Origin: Symbiopectobacterium purcellii
GTDB lineage: Bacteria > Pseudomonadota > Gammaproteobacteria > Enterobacterales > Enterobacteriaceae
DNA: 64,000 nucleotides
Direction: 5' to 3'
Assembly (NCBI RefSeq): GCF_019797845.1
Contig: NZ_CP081864.1
Span: 3,658,001-3,722,000 of the forward strand
Part shown: positions 49,259-58,799 of the stretch, piece after piece
Position numbering within the stretch: position 1 is the first letter of the stretch
Layout: the number at the start of each line of letters is the position of its first letter
The notes under the pieces: model-generated
What the model was told of the DNA's origin: nothing
What the model saw: only the letters and a program-made list of their open reading frames with translations
The model's database searches: none
Program-made: the position numbers and the translations under genes

Positions 49259-49548
49259 GTGCCATAGCACTGCTGCCCGACGGGTTGGTCATTCGGCTCT
49301 ATATTCAGCCGAAGGCCAGCCGTGACCAGATAGTCGGCCTGCACGGTGATGAGCTGAAAGTCGCCATCACCGCGCCGCCGGTCGATGGCCAGGCCAACGC
49401 GCATTTGGTCAAATTCCTTGCCAAGCAGTTCCGGGTGGCAAAAGGCGCGGTGAACATTGAAAAAGGCGAGCTGGGCCGCCATAAACAGATTAGAATTGTT
49501 AATCCGCAGCACATTCCTACGGAAATCGCCGCATTGATCTCGCAGTAA
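49255..49548 (+). CDS. yggU: DUF167 family protein YggU
   Basis: 97 residues, starting at GTG 49255 so that GTGA couples it to the yggT stop. It has the conserved core [20 protein letters not shown] and [26 protein letters not shown] of the small alpha/beta DUF167 family. The function is unknown. Confidence 0.92.
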   Translation: MSAIALLPDGLVIRLYIQPKASRDQIVGLHGDELKVAITAPPVDGQANAHLVKFLAKQFRVAKGAVNIEKGELGRHKQIRIVNPQHIPTEIAALISQ

Positions 49549-49630
49549 CCCACCGCAGGGAACTGCGCATCGCAACAGATAACGCCCCGCCATTCCCGAC
49601 GATGGCATTAACAGAATGCAGGACACACGC

Positions 49631-50236
49631 ATGGATACCACGAGGCAAAACGTCGTTTTAGCCACCGGCAACCCCGGAAAAGTTCGCGAACTCGCCGATC
49701 TGCTGGCAGATTTTGGCATGAATATCGTCGCACAAACCGAACTGGGCGTTGATTCTGCCGAAGAAACCGGACTGACCTTTATCGAGAATGCACTGCTCAA
49801 AGCACGCCACGCGGCGCACATCACCGGATTACCTGCAGTGGCTGATGACTCGGGTCTGGCGGTGGATGCGTTGGGCGGCGCACCGGGCATCTACTCTGCG
49901 CGCTACGCCGGGGTGGATGCCAGCGATCAAGCCAATCTGGACAAACTGCTTGATGCCATCAAGGATGTGCCTGACGAACAGCGCGGAGCCAGCTTCCACT
50001 GCGTGCTGGTCTACTTGCGCCACGCCGATGACCCGACGCCGCTGGTCTGCCACGGCCGCTGGCAGGGCGTGCTGACGCGAGCAGCGGTTGGCGAAGGCGG
50101 CTTCGGCTATGATCCTATCTTTTACGTGCCGAGCGCAGGCAAAACCGCCGCAGAAATGACGCGCGATGAGAAAAATGCGCTATCGCACCGTGGTCAGGCA
50201 CTGCGTTTGCTGCTGGATGCGTTGCGTCATGCATAA
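49631..50236 (+). CDS. rdgB: dITP/XTP pyrophosphatase RdgB
   Basis: A 201-residue house-cleaning nucleotidase that removes dITP and XTP from the nucleotide pool. The motifs [51 protein letters not shown] and GFGYDPIF are intact. ATG 49631 has AGGA 9 bp upstream; an ATG at 49616 in frame has none. It overlaps hemW by 8 bp. Confidence 0.96.
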   Translation: MDTTRQNVVLATGNPGKVRELADLLADFGMNIVAQTELGVDSAEETGLTFIENALLKARHAAHITGLPAVADDSGLAVDALGGAPGIYSARYAGVDASDQANLDKLLDAIKDVPDEQRGASFHCVLVYLRHADDPTPLVCHGRWQGVLTRAAVGEGGFGYDPIFYVPSAGKTAAEMTRDEKNALSHRGQALRLLLDALRHA

Positions 50237-51365
50237 ACTGCCGCCGCTCAGCCTTTACATTCACATTCCGTGGTGTGTGCAAAAGTGCCCGTACTGCGAT
50301 TTTAACTCCCACGCCCTGAAAGGCGAGGTGCCGCATCAGGAATACGTGGATCACTTATTGGCCGATCTGGATGCGGATCTGCCACTGAGCGGCAACCGGG
50401 CTCTCAGTTCAATCTTTATCGGCGGCGGCACGCCAAGCCTGCTGAGCGCAGAAGGTATGCAGGCGCTGCTCGATGGCGTGCGCGCCCGCTTGCCCCTTAG
50501 CGCGAATGCCGAAATCACCATGGAAGCCAACCCCGGCACGGTAGAGGCCGATCGCTTTAGCGGCTACCAGCGCGCAGGCATTAATCGAATCTCCATTGGC
50601 GTGCAAAGTTTCAGCCCGGAAAAATTGACGCGTCTCGGACGCATTCATGGCCCAGAAGAAGCTAAGCGTGCCGCGCGTCTGGCGGCTGGACTTGGGCTGC
50701 GCAGTTTCAATCTTGACCTGATGCACGGCTTGCCGGATCAGACGCTGGAAAAAGCGCTGGACGATTTGCGCCAGGCGATTGCGCTCAATCCGCCGCATCT
50801 GTCGTGGTATCAATTGACGATTGAGCCGAATACCCTGTTCGGTTCGCGCCCACCGGTGCTGCCCGATGACGATGCGCTGTGGGATATCTTTGCGCAGGGC
50901 CATGCGTTACTCACTGCCGCAGGCTACCAGCAATATGAAACGTCCTCCTACGCCAAACCGGGCTATCAGTGTCAACACAACCTCAACTATTGGCGTTTTG
51001 GCGATTATCTGGGGATTGGGTGTGGTGCACATGGCAAAATTACACGTGATGATGGACCTATCCTGAGAACCGTAAAAACCCGCCATCCGCGCGGTTATAT
51101 GCGCGGTACTTACCTGGACCAGCGCAATGAGGTGCAAGCAGAAGACCTGCCGTTCGAATTCTTTATGAACCGCTTTCGGCTGCTGGAACCCGCGCCGCGT
51201 AGCGAATTCAGTGCCTACACCGGCTTGGCAGAAAGCGCTGTGCGCCCGCAAATAGACTGGGCGTTGACGCAAGGCTATCTGACAGAAACCGAGACCCATT
51301 GGCAGGTTACCGAACACGGTAAGCTGTTTCTGAACTCCTTGCTGGAAGGGTTTCTGGCGGAATGA
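50229..51365 (+). CDS. hemW: Heme chaperone HemW (radical SAM)
   Basis: A 378-residue member of the radical SAM superfamily that binds heme and delivers it to respiratory enzymes; it lacks coproporphyrinogen oxidase activity in the best-studied homologues. The cluster motif CVQKCPYC (near residue 18) and the GGGTPSLL and RISIGVQSF segments are present, with a C-terminal HemN_C domain. It overlaps the rdgB 3' end, indicating coupled translation. Confidence 0.96.
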   Translation: MHKLPPLSLYIHIPWCVQKCPYCDFNSHALKGEVPHQEYVDHLLADLDADLPLSGNRALSSIFIGGGTPSLLSAEGMQALLDGVRARLPLSANAEITMEANPGTVEADRFSGYQRAGINRISIGVQSFSPEKLTRLGRIHGPEEAKRAARLAAGLGLRSFNLDLMHGLPDQTLEKALDDLRQAIALNPPHLSWYQLTIEPNTLFGSRPPVLPDDDALWDIFAQGHALLTAAGYQQYETSSYAKPGYQCQHNLNYWRFGDYLGIGCGAHGKITRDDGPILRTVKTRHPRGYMRGTYLDQRNEVQAEDLPFEFFMNRFRLLEPAPRSEFSAYTGLAESAVRPQIDWALTQGYLTETETHWQVTEHGKLFLNSLLEGFLAE

Positions 51366-51381
51366 TTGCAACCAGAAAAAG

Positions 51382-51452
51382 AAAAAACAGGTGAACGGTT
51401 AGACAATGCTGACCGTCACTTGTCCTCTGAATAGTAATAACGCCTGTTTTTT
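51382..51452 (+). terminator. Nested hairpins after hemW
   Basis: An outer perfect repeat AAAAAACAGG (51382-51391) / CCTGTTTTTT (51443-51452) encloses an inner stem ACGGTTAG/CTGACCGT. The final T6 fits a terminator, though the large loop is unusual. Confidence 0.5.
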
Positions 51453-51516
51453 GATTGTTGGCAAACCTGCGAGGTGATAATTTCACGCCCCTTGACGGAC
51501 TCGAAGGACATTATCA

Positions 51517-52107
51517 ATGATAATAAAAATATATTCCCCACCTACAATGCATATCGCTCTCAGCGCGCAAAATACAAAGGATACGGCGCACAAAAAAAAT
51601 CTCTCTCGGTGTATCAGTTTTACCGAAAATTCAAGCAATGACATCAAAACTAAAGCAAAAGAAATATCATTAAAATATGATCTGCTGGTCGACGATATTT
51701 TATGTGACACACCTGGTGTTCTGAAAAATCAGCGGGAACGCCTGCGCACTCTCGGACTTGCCGTCACGGCACTAGAGCAGCGCACAAAAACAGATTCGTC
51801 AAATGCGGAAAAAAAACCAATGCTTGATGTTGCTATTACCGAAAAGATAAAATATATATGCGATGCACTTCCTGTCAATAGAAAAAGAAACTTCACACAC
51901 GATAATGCTTACCTGTTACGTGGAAATAATTTTATTTCTGAATTTCTTTCTTCAAAGGAAACGTCCGTCGATAAGATAAGTTATGCGCAGTTGTTGAGTA
52001 TCGGGGAAGACATGAGAAAAAACTGTGCTGATCCCGCTTCCGTTGATCAAGTGGCGATAAAAAAATTCTCAACCGTTTGGGATCTGCGTACTGCGTTGGC
52101 GCAATAG
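51517..52107 (+). CDS. Orphan AT-rich protein, function unknown
   Basis: 196 residues, not recognised. A good ribosome site (GAAGGAC) lies before ATG 51517. The protein is hydrophilic and mixed alpha-helical, with no signal peptide, membrane segment or known motif. The N-terminal 50 residues are rich in Ser, Thr and Asn, as in many type III secreted proteins. The gene is clearly lower in GC than its neighbours, suggesting horizontal transfer. It lies between hemW and the dgo operon and ends before a perfect 11-bp inverted repeat. An effector role is a guess from composition alone. Confidence 0.6.
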   Translation: MIIKIYSPPTMHIALSAQNTKDTAHKKNLSRCISFTENSSNDIKTKAKEISLKYDLLVDDILCDTPGVLKNQRERLRTLGLAVTALEQRTKTDSSNAEKKPMLDVAITEKIKYICDALPVNRKRNFTHDNAYLLRGNNFISEFLSSKETSVDKISYAQLLSIGEDMRKNCADPASVDQVAIKKFSTVWDLRTALAQ

Positions 52108-52166
52108 TAGTGTTCAGTATTTTTATTTGACGCAAGAGTAACATTACTCGCTGAAAACAGAGGATA

Positions 52167-52189
52167 AGGAGGCGTTGCCAACGCCTCCT
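52167..52189. terminator. Possible terminator between convergent genes
   Basis: AGGAGGCGTTG-G-free loop: the arms AGGAGGCGTT (52167-52176) and AACGCCTCCT (52180-52189) are perfect complements with a GCC loop. T-runs are short on both sides. Confidence 0.5.
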
Positions 52190-52196
52190 GGTTATC

Positions 52197-53504
52197 TTAA
52201 TGGACGGCTTTTGCGCCTACACTGTCCCGCGTGAAATATTGCAACACGGCGGCCAACAATGCCGCTACCGAGCCAACAATAAAGCCCGCCAGGTAACCTT
52301 GCGCGTTGCCCCAACCACCAAAGTGGTCAATCATCCACCCGGCCAGTGGCGACGCGGGCAACGTGCCTAAAAATGTCAGCATCAGCAACAGGCCCATTGC
52401 AGAACCGGATGCTTTCGGCGCATGGTCCGCCATCATGGCGTAGTACACCGGGAATACCGCATTCAATCCCAACCCCCACATCAACAACACGACCCAAAGC
52501 ATGCTGATACCGGATACGAAAATCAGCGAGAACACACACACCGCATACCAGGCTGACAGGAAAATCAACGTCTTGCGACGGCCAATATGATCGGAGATAT
52601 AGCCGAAGAACAGTTGACCAAACCAGCCGGTGATATACGGCACCACGCCGATGATGGCACCAAAGGTATCCTGCTGATTCATGGTAAAGACCACATAAGG
52701 AGCCAGGAACCACAGCCCTACCGTTTGTGAAAAGTTAATCAGGCCCGCACCGATCACCGTCAGCAAAATATTGCGATTCGCCAGAACCTGCTTGGTTTCT
52801 GCCAACTGTTCTTTGAACGTCAGCACCTCTTCCGGCTCGTCAGACGGCGCAGTCAATCCATGTGCATGCGCATAGTCATTCACTTCCTGATAGCTTTTCG
52901 GCGTGGCAAACATCCATAACATCACCGCCAGCACGTAACCAATGATCGGCGTCAGCAGGAACACCAAACGCCAATTCTCGCTACCAAAGGTCGCCAAAAT
53001 CCAGCTTGCCGCCAAACCGCCCAGCAATGCGCCTACCGGATACCCGGTGTGGTGCAAACCCAAGGCAAAACCACGGTGCTCTTTGCGCCAATATTCAGAA
53101 CATTGCGCAATATTAGTGACTTCAGCCCCACCGGCCGCCCCCATGCCTAACACGCGCCACAGGATGAATTGCCATAAATTCAAACAGGTCGCTTTAATAC
53201 CAATCAGGATCGAAAACGTGGTGAAAAACACCATATACCACACCTGACTCTTCTTCCTTTTCCAGCCACGGCCAATCTTATCGGCAATAATACCGGCAGG
53301 TAGCGCCACCAAGGCATAAGCCAGGAAAAACAGGCTAACGATATAACCCCACTCCACCCCAGTCAGATGAAACTCATTAATGATGGATGGTTGAACACGG
53401 AACATAATTTCCCGGTCATTGGCATTCATCACCCATAGCAGCCACGTGAGGAACAGCATAATCCAACTGGCACGGGCGCCCCTTGGCACTTTGAAACCAA
53501 CCAT
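52197..53504 (-). CDS. MFS sugar-acid transporter of the extended dgo operon
   Basis: 435 residues with about 12 membrane segments and MFS features: NDREIMFRVQPSI near TM1, GIIADKIGRGWKRKKSQ in the TM2-TM3 loop, a long central loop (about residues 205-240) and GYISDHIGRRKT in the second half. The position at the end of the dgo operon suggests uptake of D-galactonate or its lactone. It does not resemble E. coli DgoT closely by eye, so the symbol dgoT is not used. It lies 18 bp after the small membrane protein. Confidence 0.85.
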   Translation of the reverse strand: MVGFKVPRGARASWIMLFLTWLLWVMNANDREIMFRVQPSIINEFHLTGVEWGYIVSLFFLAYALVALPAGIIADKIGRGWKRKKSQVWYMVFFTTFSILIGIKATCLNLWQFILWRVLGMGAAGGAEVTNIAQCSEYWRKEHRGFALGLHHTGYPVGALLGGLAASWILATFGSENWRLVFLLTPIIGYVLAVMLWMFATPKSYQEVNDYAHAHGLTAPSDEPEEVLTFKEQLAETKQVLANRNILLTVIGAGLINFSQTVGLWFLAPYVVFTMNQQDTFGAIIGVVPYITGWFGQLFFGYISDHIGRRKTLIFLSAWYAVCVFSLIFVSGISMLWVVLLMWGLGLNAVFPVYYAMMADHAPKASGSAMGLLLMLTFLGTLPASPLAGWMIDHFGGWGNAQGYLAGFIVGSVAALLAAVLQYFTRDSVGAKAVH

Positions 53505-53522
53505 ATGATCCCCCTAATTTTA

Positions 53523-53753
53523 TTATTTTAATCGCCGTGACATTTTGACTATATAGGCAATTACATTTAACGAGATAATACTTACACTCGCATAGAAAAA
53601 GCGCACAGCAAACGTGGTTTCAAATAACCCTACCGTCGCCCATGCGATTAATATGCTTATCATTAGTCCGGAAATCACCATAAAGAAGAATTCCCGTCTA
53701 ATCAGGGTACTTATCGGAACATCATCAACAAAAGATGGTTTTAAAGGACGCAT
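53523..53753 (-). CDS. Small two-helix membrane protein
   Basis: 76 residues. Two hydrophobic segments (about residues 23-43, FFMVISGLMISILIAWATVG, and 49-68) are joined by a short loop, and the C-terminus is basic (KMSRRLK). No family is recognised. It lies between the lactonase-like gene (8 bp away) and the MFS gene (18 bp), on the same strand, so it is probably co-expressed. It may be an accessory subunit of the transporter, by context only. Confidence 0.65.
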   Translation of the reverse strand: MRPLKPSFVDDVPISTLIRREFFFMVISGLMISILIAWATVGLFETTFAVRFFYASVSIISLNVIAYIVKMSRRLK

Positions 53754-53761
53754 GACACCAC

Positions 53762-54616
53762 CTATTTCATATAAATAAAACGCTCTCCGGGGACCATTAA
53801 ATGGAACTTGTTTCCTGGATACGCTGATAGCATATAATCCACAAAATAACTGGGATTATCCGTGTTGCACGCAAACATATCGAAATGAAAAGGCAGCATC
53901 ATATCCGCACCAGACTGATGATAAAGATCTGCCGCATCCCTGAAATTCATATTCGGGATAATGCCTCTTTTTTCCCGGCTGTAATCTCCCCCATTGATCG
54001 GTAATGCAATAATATCCGGCGCGAACGCCGTCACTTCGGCTTCCAATTCCGGTGTCAGCAACGTATCGCCGCAGTGGTAAAACGACAGATTATCGGTGGT
54101 GATCAGATACCCGAGATAGCGATCGTGCCCCTGCGCATTTTTTTCATAGACGCTATGGGCAGAGGCAATCGGCAGGATACGGTAATTCCCAACCTGAAAC
54201 GCCACGCCGGTCAGCGCTGAATGGATATTTCCCTGAATGTTGGCATGAGTATGCCTTAATGCATCGGCATCCTCGGAGGGAATATAAAACGGCATATTCT
54301 CCCGGACGGCAGCGATGCGTTGCAGCGTTGATAAATCCATATGGTCATCGTGATGATGCGTAATCAAAATGGCATCCGCACTGGCGATATCCTCGGGTTC
54401 AACCACCGGATCAAACGCCCGCACAAATTCAGTGCCGGGTTTATTTATCTCGATAGAACGCGTCAAATACGGATCGATAACCAGTATATTATTTTCACTG
54501 TTTTTTAATACAAATCCCGCCTGACCAAGGCTCCAGATGGCCAACGTGTCAGAGGGAACTCGCGTTTGTTCTATTTCTGCACGAAGGGTAGCTCGTGCTC
54601 TTAATGTATACCGCAT
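53762..54616 (-). CDS. UlaG-type metallo-beta-lactamase-fold lactonase-like protein
   Basis: 284 residues. The metal motif ITHHHDDHMD (HxHxDH) lies near residues 86-95, with further ligands in YHCGDTLLT and the C-terminal PFHFDMF. This is the layout of UlaG, the L-ascorbate-6-phosphate lactonase. In the dgo operon the natural inference is hydrolysis of a galactonolactone to galactonate, but no direct evidence is available. It lies 45 bp after dgoD. Confidence 0.82.
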   Translation of the reverse strand: MRYTLRARATLRAEIEQTRVPSDTLAIWSLGQAGFVLKNSENNILVIDPYLTRSIEINKPGTEFVRAFDPVVEPEDIASADAILITHHHDDHMDLSTLQRIAAVRENMPFYIPSEDADALRHTHANIQGNIHSALTGVAFQVGNYRILPIASAHSVYEKNAQGHDRYLGYLITTDNLSFYHCGDTLLTPELEAEVTAFAPDIIALPINGGDYSREKRGIIPNMNFRDAADLYHQSGADMMLPFHFDMFACNTDNPSYFVDYMLSAYPGNKFHLMVPGERFIYMK

Positions 54617-54661
54617 AGGTTTTTTCTCTGTTATGTAGGGTACCGCTATTGTGGCAAGCGA

Positions 54662-55810
54662 TTACCACTCAGCGACGGCACCATCGGCATAACGCCACAC
54701 TGGATTACGCCAATCTGGCGCGTTTTTGCTGCGCTCGATGACCAGTTCTTCATTGATTTCCACGCCAAGTCCCGGTTTATTTAACGGGTAGAAGTGGCCA
54801 TCGGTCATGGTGAAATCGTCTTTGTTCACCACGTAATCTAATAATTCTGCCCCTTTGTTGTAGTGAATCCCCATGCTTTGTTCCTGGAACACCGCGTTGC
54901 GGGAGACAAAATCGAGATGCAGACAGGCAGCAAGTGCAATCGGGCCCAGTGGGCAGTGTGGTGCCAGTGCCACGTCGTAAGCTTCCGCCATGGCAGCAAT
55001 CTTGAAGCACTCCGTGATCCCGCCTGCGTGCGACAGGTCGGGCTGAATAATCGCCAAACCGCCATCTGCCAGTACGCGTTTAAAGTCAAAGCGCGAGAAC
55101 ATCCGCTCACCGGCGGCAATAGGCAGGTGTGTTTGCGCAGCCAAACGCGGGTAATACTCCGCCTGCTCGGCCAGCACCGGCTCTTCAATGAACAGTGGGC
55201 GATACGGCTCCAGTTCTTTGATCAGGATTTTTGCCATTGGCGCATCCACGCGACCGTGGAAATCCAGGCCAAATTCAATGCTGTTACCAAAAGCCTCACG
55301 AATTTCAGCGACCACGGCGACAGTGGCATCCACTTTACGGGAATTGTCGATGATCCCCATTTCCTCACAGCCGTTGAGTTTGAAGGTATCAAAACCAATC
55401 TCGGTGAGCTTTTTAATGCCCGCAATCACTTCTGAAGGACGATCGCCCCCCACCCAGCTGTAGGCTTTGATTTTGTCACGCACCAGCCCACCCAATAACT
55501 GATAGACGGGAACGCCCAACGCTTTGCCTTTGATATCCCACAGCGCCTGATCGATACCTGCGATGGCACTCATCAGGATCGGCCCACCCCGGTAGAAACC
55601 CGCACGGTAGAGCACTTGCCAGATATCATTAATCCGCGCCGGATCTTGTCCAATCAGATAGTCAGACAACTCATGCACGGCAGCTTCAACGGTGCGCGCA
55701 CGGCCTTCAATCACCGGCTCCCCCCAACCGACGATCCCTTCATCGGTTTCAATCTTGAGGAACATCCAGCGCGGCGGCAGCCGGTAGGTCGTGAGTTTGG
55801 TAATTTTCAT
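54662..55810 (-). CDS. dgoD: D-galactonate dehydratase DgoD
   Basis: A 382-residue enzyme of the enolase superfamily that dehydrates D-galactonate to 2-keto-3-deoxygalactonate. It starts [19 protein letters not shown]. The metal ligands lie in FGLDFHGRV (Asp), FIEEPVL and AAGERMFS (Glu), with the catalytic His in [17 protein letters not shown]. It is the same length as E. coli DgoD and nearly identical in these blocks. The start overlaps the dgoA stop by 4 bp. Confidence 0.97.
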   Translation of the reverse strand: MKITKLTTYRLPPRWMFLKIETDEGIVGWGEPVIEGRARTVEAAVHELSDYLIGQDPARINDIWQVLYRAGFYRGGPILMSAIAGIDQALWDIKGKALGVPVYQLLGGLVRDKIKAYSWVGGDRPSEVIAGIKKLTEIGFDTFKLNGCEEMGIIDNSRKVDATVAVVAEIREAFGNSIEFGLDFHGRVDAPMAKILIKELEPYRPLFIEEPVLAEQAEYYPRLAAQTHLPIAAGERMFSRFDFKRVLADGGLAIIQPDLSHAGGITECFKIAAMAEAYDVALAPHCPLGPIALAACLHLDFVSRNAVFQEQSMGIHYNKGAELLDYVVNKDDFTMTDGHFYPLNKPGLGVEINEELVIERSKNAPDWRNPVWRYADGAVAEW

Positions 55811-56424
55811 TCAACAGCATCCTTATAGGCGTTAACAAATGCATGCGCTTGCTGCGCGGTGACCTCAACAGACTGGCCGGCCCGATAAAGATCGCTGCCT
55901 AATCCCGCCCCGGTGCAACCGGCTTGCAGGTACTCCTTCAGGTTTTCTGGCGTCACGCCACCGACCGCGAATACAGGTATCTCTTTCGGCAGCACGGCTT
56001 TCAACGCCTTGATATAGGCCGGTCCAAAGGCGGAAGAAGGGAAAATTTTCAAGGCTTGCGCCCCGGCATCAAGTGCGGTAAAGGCTTCTGTTGCGGTGGC
56101 ACACCCTGGGCACACCACCATGCCATACCCCACCGCACGGCGAATCACTTCTGGAGAAATGCTGGGTGTCACCACCAACTTGCTGCCAATTTCCTGTAAT
56201 TTATCGACATTTTCAGGTTGTAGCACCGTCCCCGCGCCAATCAGGGCACGATGCCCAAAATGTTCAACCGCCTGCTGAATGCTGAGATAGGGTTGCGGAG
56301 AGTTGAGCGGAATTTCCACCGCATCAAACCCGGCATCCAATAGTGCCCCAACATGTGCCACCACTTCTGGCGGCGTAATGCCACGCAGAATGGCAATCAG
56401 GGGAAGATCAGTTTTCCAACTCAT
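55807..56424 (-). CDS. dgoA: 2-dehydro-3-deoxy-6-phosphogalactonate aldolase DgoA
   Basis: A 205-residue KDPG/KDPGal-aldolase-family TIM barrel that splits 2-keto-3-deoxy-6-phosphogalactonate to pyruvate and glyceraldehyde-3-phosphate. [14 protein letters not shown], the Glu in [10 protein letters not shown], and the Schiff-base Lys in [16 protein letters not shown] are present. Length is identical to E. coli DgoA. It overlaps dgoK by 17 bp and dgoD by 4 bp. Confidence 0.97.
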   Translation of the reverse strand: MSWKTDLPLIAILRGITPPEVVAHVGALLDAGFDAVEIPLNSPQPYLSIQQAVEHFGHRALIGAGTVLQPENVDKLQEIGSKLVVTPSISPEVIRRAVGYGMVVCPGCATATEAFTALDAGAQALKIFPSSAFGPAYIKALKAVLPKEIPVFAVGGVTPENLKEYLQAGCTGAGLGSDLYRAGQSVEVTAQQAHAFVNAYKDAVE

Positions 56425-57304
56425 TCACAATGCTCCTTATACCTGCCTGAAAAGCCCGATCGCCGTCCATTTGCTGCCAGCGTAATCCAGCTTGTTGTAA
56501 TGCGAGTTCATAACGGGCCGTAAGTGCGGAAGCGCCAATCAGGGTGATGGACTCCTCTGCCGACACCGGATAGTGGCGCTGCATCTGTGCCACTTCATTG
56601 CCAATCAGCAACCCTGAGAGCCACTCGCTCACCGCGCTTTTCTCCAAGCGCCCCAGCACGTGAGCCGCGCGTGTTTCAAACAGGCAGCGAATGATGTTGT
56701 CGTCGGCAAAGCCGAGCGCTAATCCCTGCTGGAAAGCCTGCGGCGAAGGCTGCTGCTCGCAAAGACCGACACCGATCAGCGAGTGCGCCATCAACAGGTG
56801 ATGCAATTCGCCGGTCATCACGGTGCGAAAATCCAGTACGCGATTGCCCTCTGCGTGAACCCATTTTGAATGGGTGCCAGGCATCAGATACAAAGAGGAA
56901 GGTACTTCGCTATAAGCACCGATCAACTGGGTTTCTTCCCCGCGCATCACATTGCAGTTATCAGTCTGTTCAATGCTCAGTCCCGGCACAATCCAGGCGG
57001 TAAAGGGTTCAGCCGCGTCGACGCGCGTCAGGCGCTTGCCGATCTCCGTCAAACGCGTCGGACAAGGCAGGTAAGGCACGGAAAGCCAGCCTGCGTTACT
57101 GCCCACCATACCCGCCATCACCACCGGCACGTTATGTTGCTGCCAGGGAGCGATAACACGCTGAAAGACCTGCTGCGGCGTTTGACCATTCAGGCGAGTC
57201 ACACCCGCTTGCGATTTCTGGCTGTCAATACACACGCCATCCAGGTACAACCAGGCACGCAGGTTGGTAGATCCCCAATCAACGGCGATATAGCTTGCAC
57301 TCAT
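56408..57304 (-). CDS. dgoK: 2-dehydro-3-deoxygalactonokinase DgoK
   Basis: A 298-residue kinase that phosphorylates 2-keto-3-deoxygalactonate at O6. The N-terminal phosphate motif AVDWGSTNLRAWL and the segment LMPGTHSKWVHAEGNRVLDFRT-type block (near residue 140) are conserved with E. coli DgoK. The start overlaps the dgoR stop by 4 bp (ATGA), so translation is coupled to the repressor gene. Confidence 0.95.
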   Translation of the reverse strand: MSASYIAVDWGSTNLRAWLYLDGVCIDSQKSQAGVTRLNGQTPQQVFQRVIAPWQQHNVPVVMAGMVGSNAGWLSVPYLPCPTRLTEIGKRLTRVDAAEPFTAWIVPGLSIEQTDNCNVMRGEETQLIGAYSEVPSSLYLMPGTHSKWVHAEGNRVLDFRTVMTGELHHLLMAHSLIGVGLCEQQPSPQAFQQGLALGFADDNIIRCLFETRAAHVLGRLEKSAVSEWLSGLLIGNEVAQMQRHYPVSAEESITLIGASALTARYELALQQAGLRWQQMDGDRAFQAGIRSIVNELEN

Positions 57305-58005
57305 GTAATGTCCTTTAACCGTTTGGTCGAGCTGGCGATCATGGTGAGGGCCGCCCGCTCTGCTGCTTCAACATCCTGATGCCGGATGGCATCATACAAA
57401 TTCTGGTGCTCTTGCAAGGTGCGCGGCATGTTCGCTTCATCCGGCATGTAAGTGCCTTCAAACACCGCCCGTTGCAGTGAACTGATTGCCACGCTCAATT
57501 GTTGTAAAACCGGATTGTGCACCGCCGCCAGCACCGCCTCATGGAAACGAATATCCGCTTCATTGAACGCCGCCCGGTTCTGGTGGTTGGCGATCATGTC
57601 GGTGAGCGCCGCCTCAATCACGGCCAATTCACTCGATGTTGCCCGTTCTGCCGCCCAGCGTGCGATGGTCGGCTCCACCAAATTACGCACTTCGCTCATG
57701 GCCCCAATCAGTCGGGGGTCATAGTCGCTGGCCAGCACCCATTGCAGCACATCGGTATCCAGGTAATTCCACTGGTTGCGCGGCGCAACAAACGCGCCCC
57801 GATACCGTTTCACCTCAACCAAGCGCTTGGCTGTCAGCGCCCGGAACACTTCACGGATGATGTTGCGCGACGTCTGAAATTCCTCGCACAGTTCCGCCTC
57901 AGCCGGTAACGGTGCGCCTGGCGCATACTTTCCACCGACAATCTGTTGACCAATATCGAGAATGATGCGGTCAGTCTTACTCAGGTCCTGCTGGTTCATA
58001 TTCAC
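57301..58005 (-). CDS. dgoR: D-galactonate operon repressor DgoR
   Basis: A 234-residue GntR/FadR-subfamily regulator with a winged helix (LPAEAELCEEFQTSRNIIREVFRAL) and an FCD domain (EADIRFHEAVLAAVHNPVLQQLS). It is nearly collinear with E. coli DgoR, which is released from DNA by D-galactonate. It heads the operon dgoR-dgoK-dgoA-dgoD and beyond. Two operator-like sites lie 113-144 bp upstream. Confidence 0.96.
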   Translation of the reverse strand: MNMNQQDLSKTDRIILDIGQQIVGGKYAPGAPLPAEAELCEEFQTSRNIIREVFRALTAKRLVEVKRYRGAFVAPRNQWNYLDTDVLQWVLASDYDPRLIGAMSEVRNLVEPTIARWAAERATSSELAVIEAALTDMIANHQNRAAFNEADIRFHEAVLAAVHNPVLQQLSVAISSLQRAVFEGTYMPDEANMPRTLQEHQNLYDAIRHQDVEAAERAALTMIASSTKRLKDIT

Positions 58006-58306
58006 CTCAAAGAGCCAAAACGGATGGATGCCACTGCATCTACTTTACCTGCCAGACCGTTATGCGTCGTCGAATTGCTGCACAATTCACACACCAGGCT
58101 CTCTCTTCTGGCGCTCATTGTAGTACTATAATAAAATATTGTACTACAATATGAATCACAAAACGGGCAACAAAAACAAATTAGCAACATCAATAGTCAT
58201 CAAATGACACATTGACGGTAACAAGGGACATGTTAAGAGGGGGGGATATTGATCAGAGCGATAACCCTACCAGCGGGATATCGCACCAACACAGAAGGGG
58301 AGTAAC
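58006..58306. other. Non-coding region between dgoR and elaA
   Basis: A 301-bp gap holding the dgo promoter and operators (58118-58149). No RNA gene or ORF is supported. Confidence 0.5.
58118..58149. promoter_or_regulatory. Twin DgoR operator sites
   Basis: TTGTAGTACTA (58118-58128) and TTGTACTACAA (58139-58149) match the TTGTA(G/C)TACAA half-palindromes reported for E. coli DgoR; the second is perfect and the first has one mismatch. Their centres are 21 bp apart, two helical turns, and the AT-rich spacer contains -10-like hexamers for a leftward promoter. Confidence 0.75.
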
Positions 58307-58761
58307 TTAGCGCGGTGATTGCATATCAATGTGTGGGATGCCGTCCTCGTCGTACACCTCACTGCAAGGCGTAAAGCCGAAACCGCCGTAGAAGTGCTGC
58401 AAGTGGGCCTGTGCCGAGAGGAAAAGCGGCTTGTCAGCCCAGTGACGCGCGCAAACCACCCGCACATGCTCCATCAGCAGATGCCCCACATGCTGCCCAC
58501 GCGCGCTGGGCGCAACGATAACACGCCCAATCTTCACGCTGTCTTTTATCGTCTTAGGCGCGAGCAACCGGGCGTAGGCCACCATTTTTCCTTGATGATA
58601 AGCGGCTACATGGCGATGGCTATCCACCAAATCCTGTCCATCAATATCCTGATACGGGCAGTTCTGCTCGACCACAAAGACCTGATTGCGTAACGCCAGA
58701 TGTCATACAGCGCATACAGGTTCAGATCCTTGGCACTCCAGTCGTGCCAAATCAGGTTCAT
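58307..58761 (-). pseudogene. elaA: elaA (GNAT acyltransferase) with a one-base frameshift
   Basis: The 5' frame from ATG 58761 reads MNLIWHDWSAKDLNLYALYD, then IWR. The rest of the protein is in another frame: VEQNCPYQDIDG through to DGIPHIDM at the C-terminus. Restoring one base after TGGCG near 58704 gives IWRLRNQVFVVEQNCPY, which matches the E. coli ElaA layout (about 150 residues). The GNAT acetyl-CoA loop VIVAPSARGQHVGHLLM is intact. A GAGGA ribosome site precedes the ATG. A GTG-initiated 122-residue product from 58675 would lack the first strand and helix. Confidence 0.82.
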
Positions 58762-58799
58762 TTTCATTTCCTCAGCCATTACCGCCATGTCGTCTATCC

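Noticed and set aside
52197..53504. Naming the MFS gene dgoT
   Set aside because: It has the right neighbourhood, but its sequence does not look like a direct DgoT match by eye, so only the family is stated.
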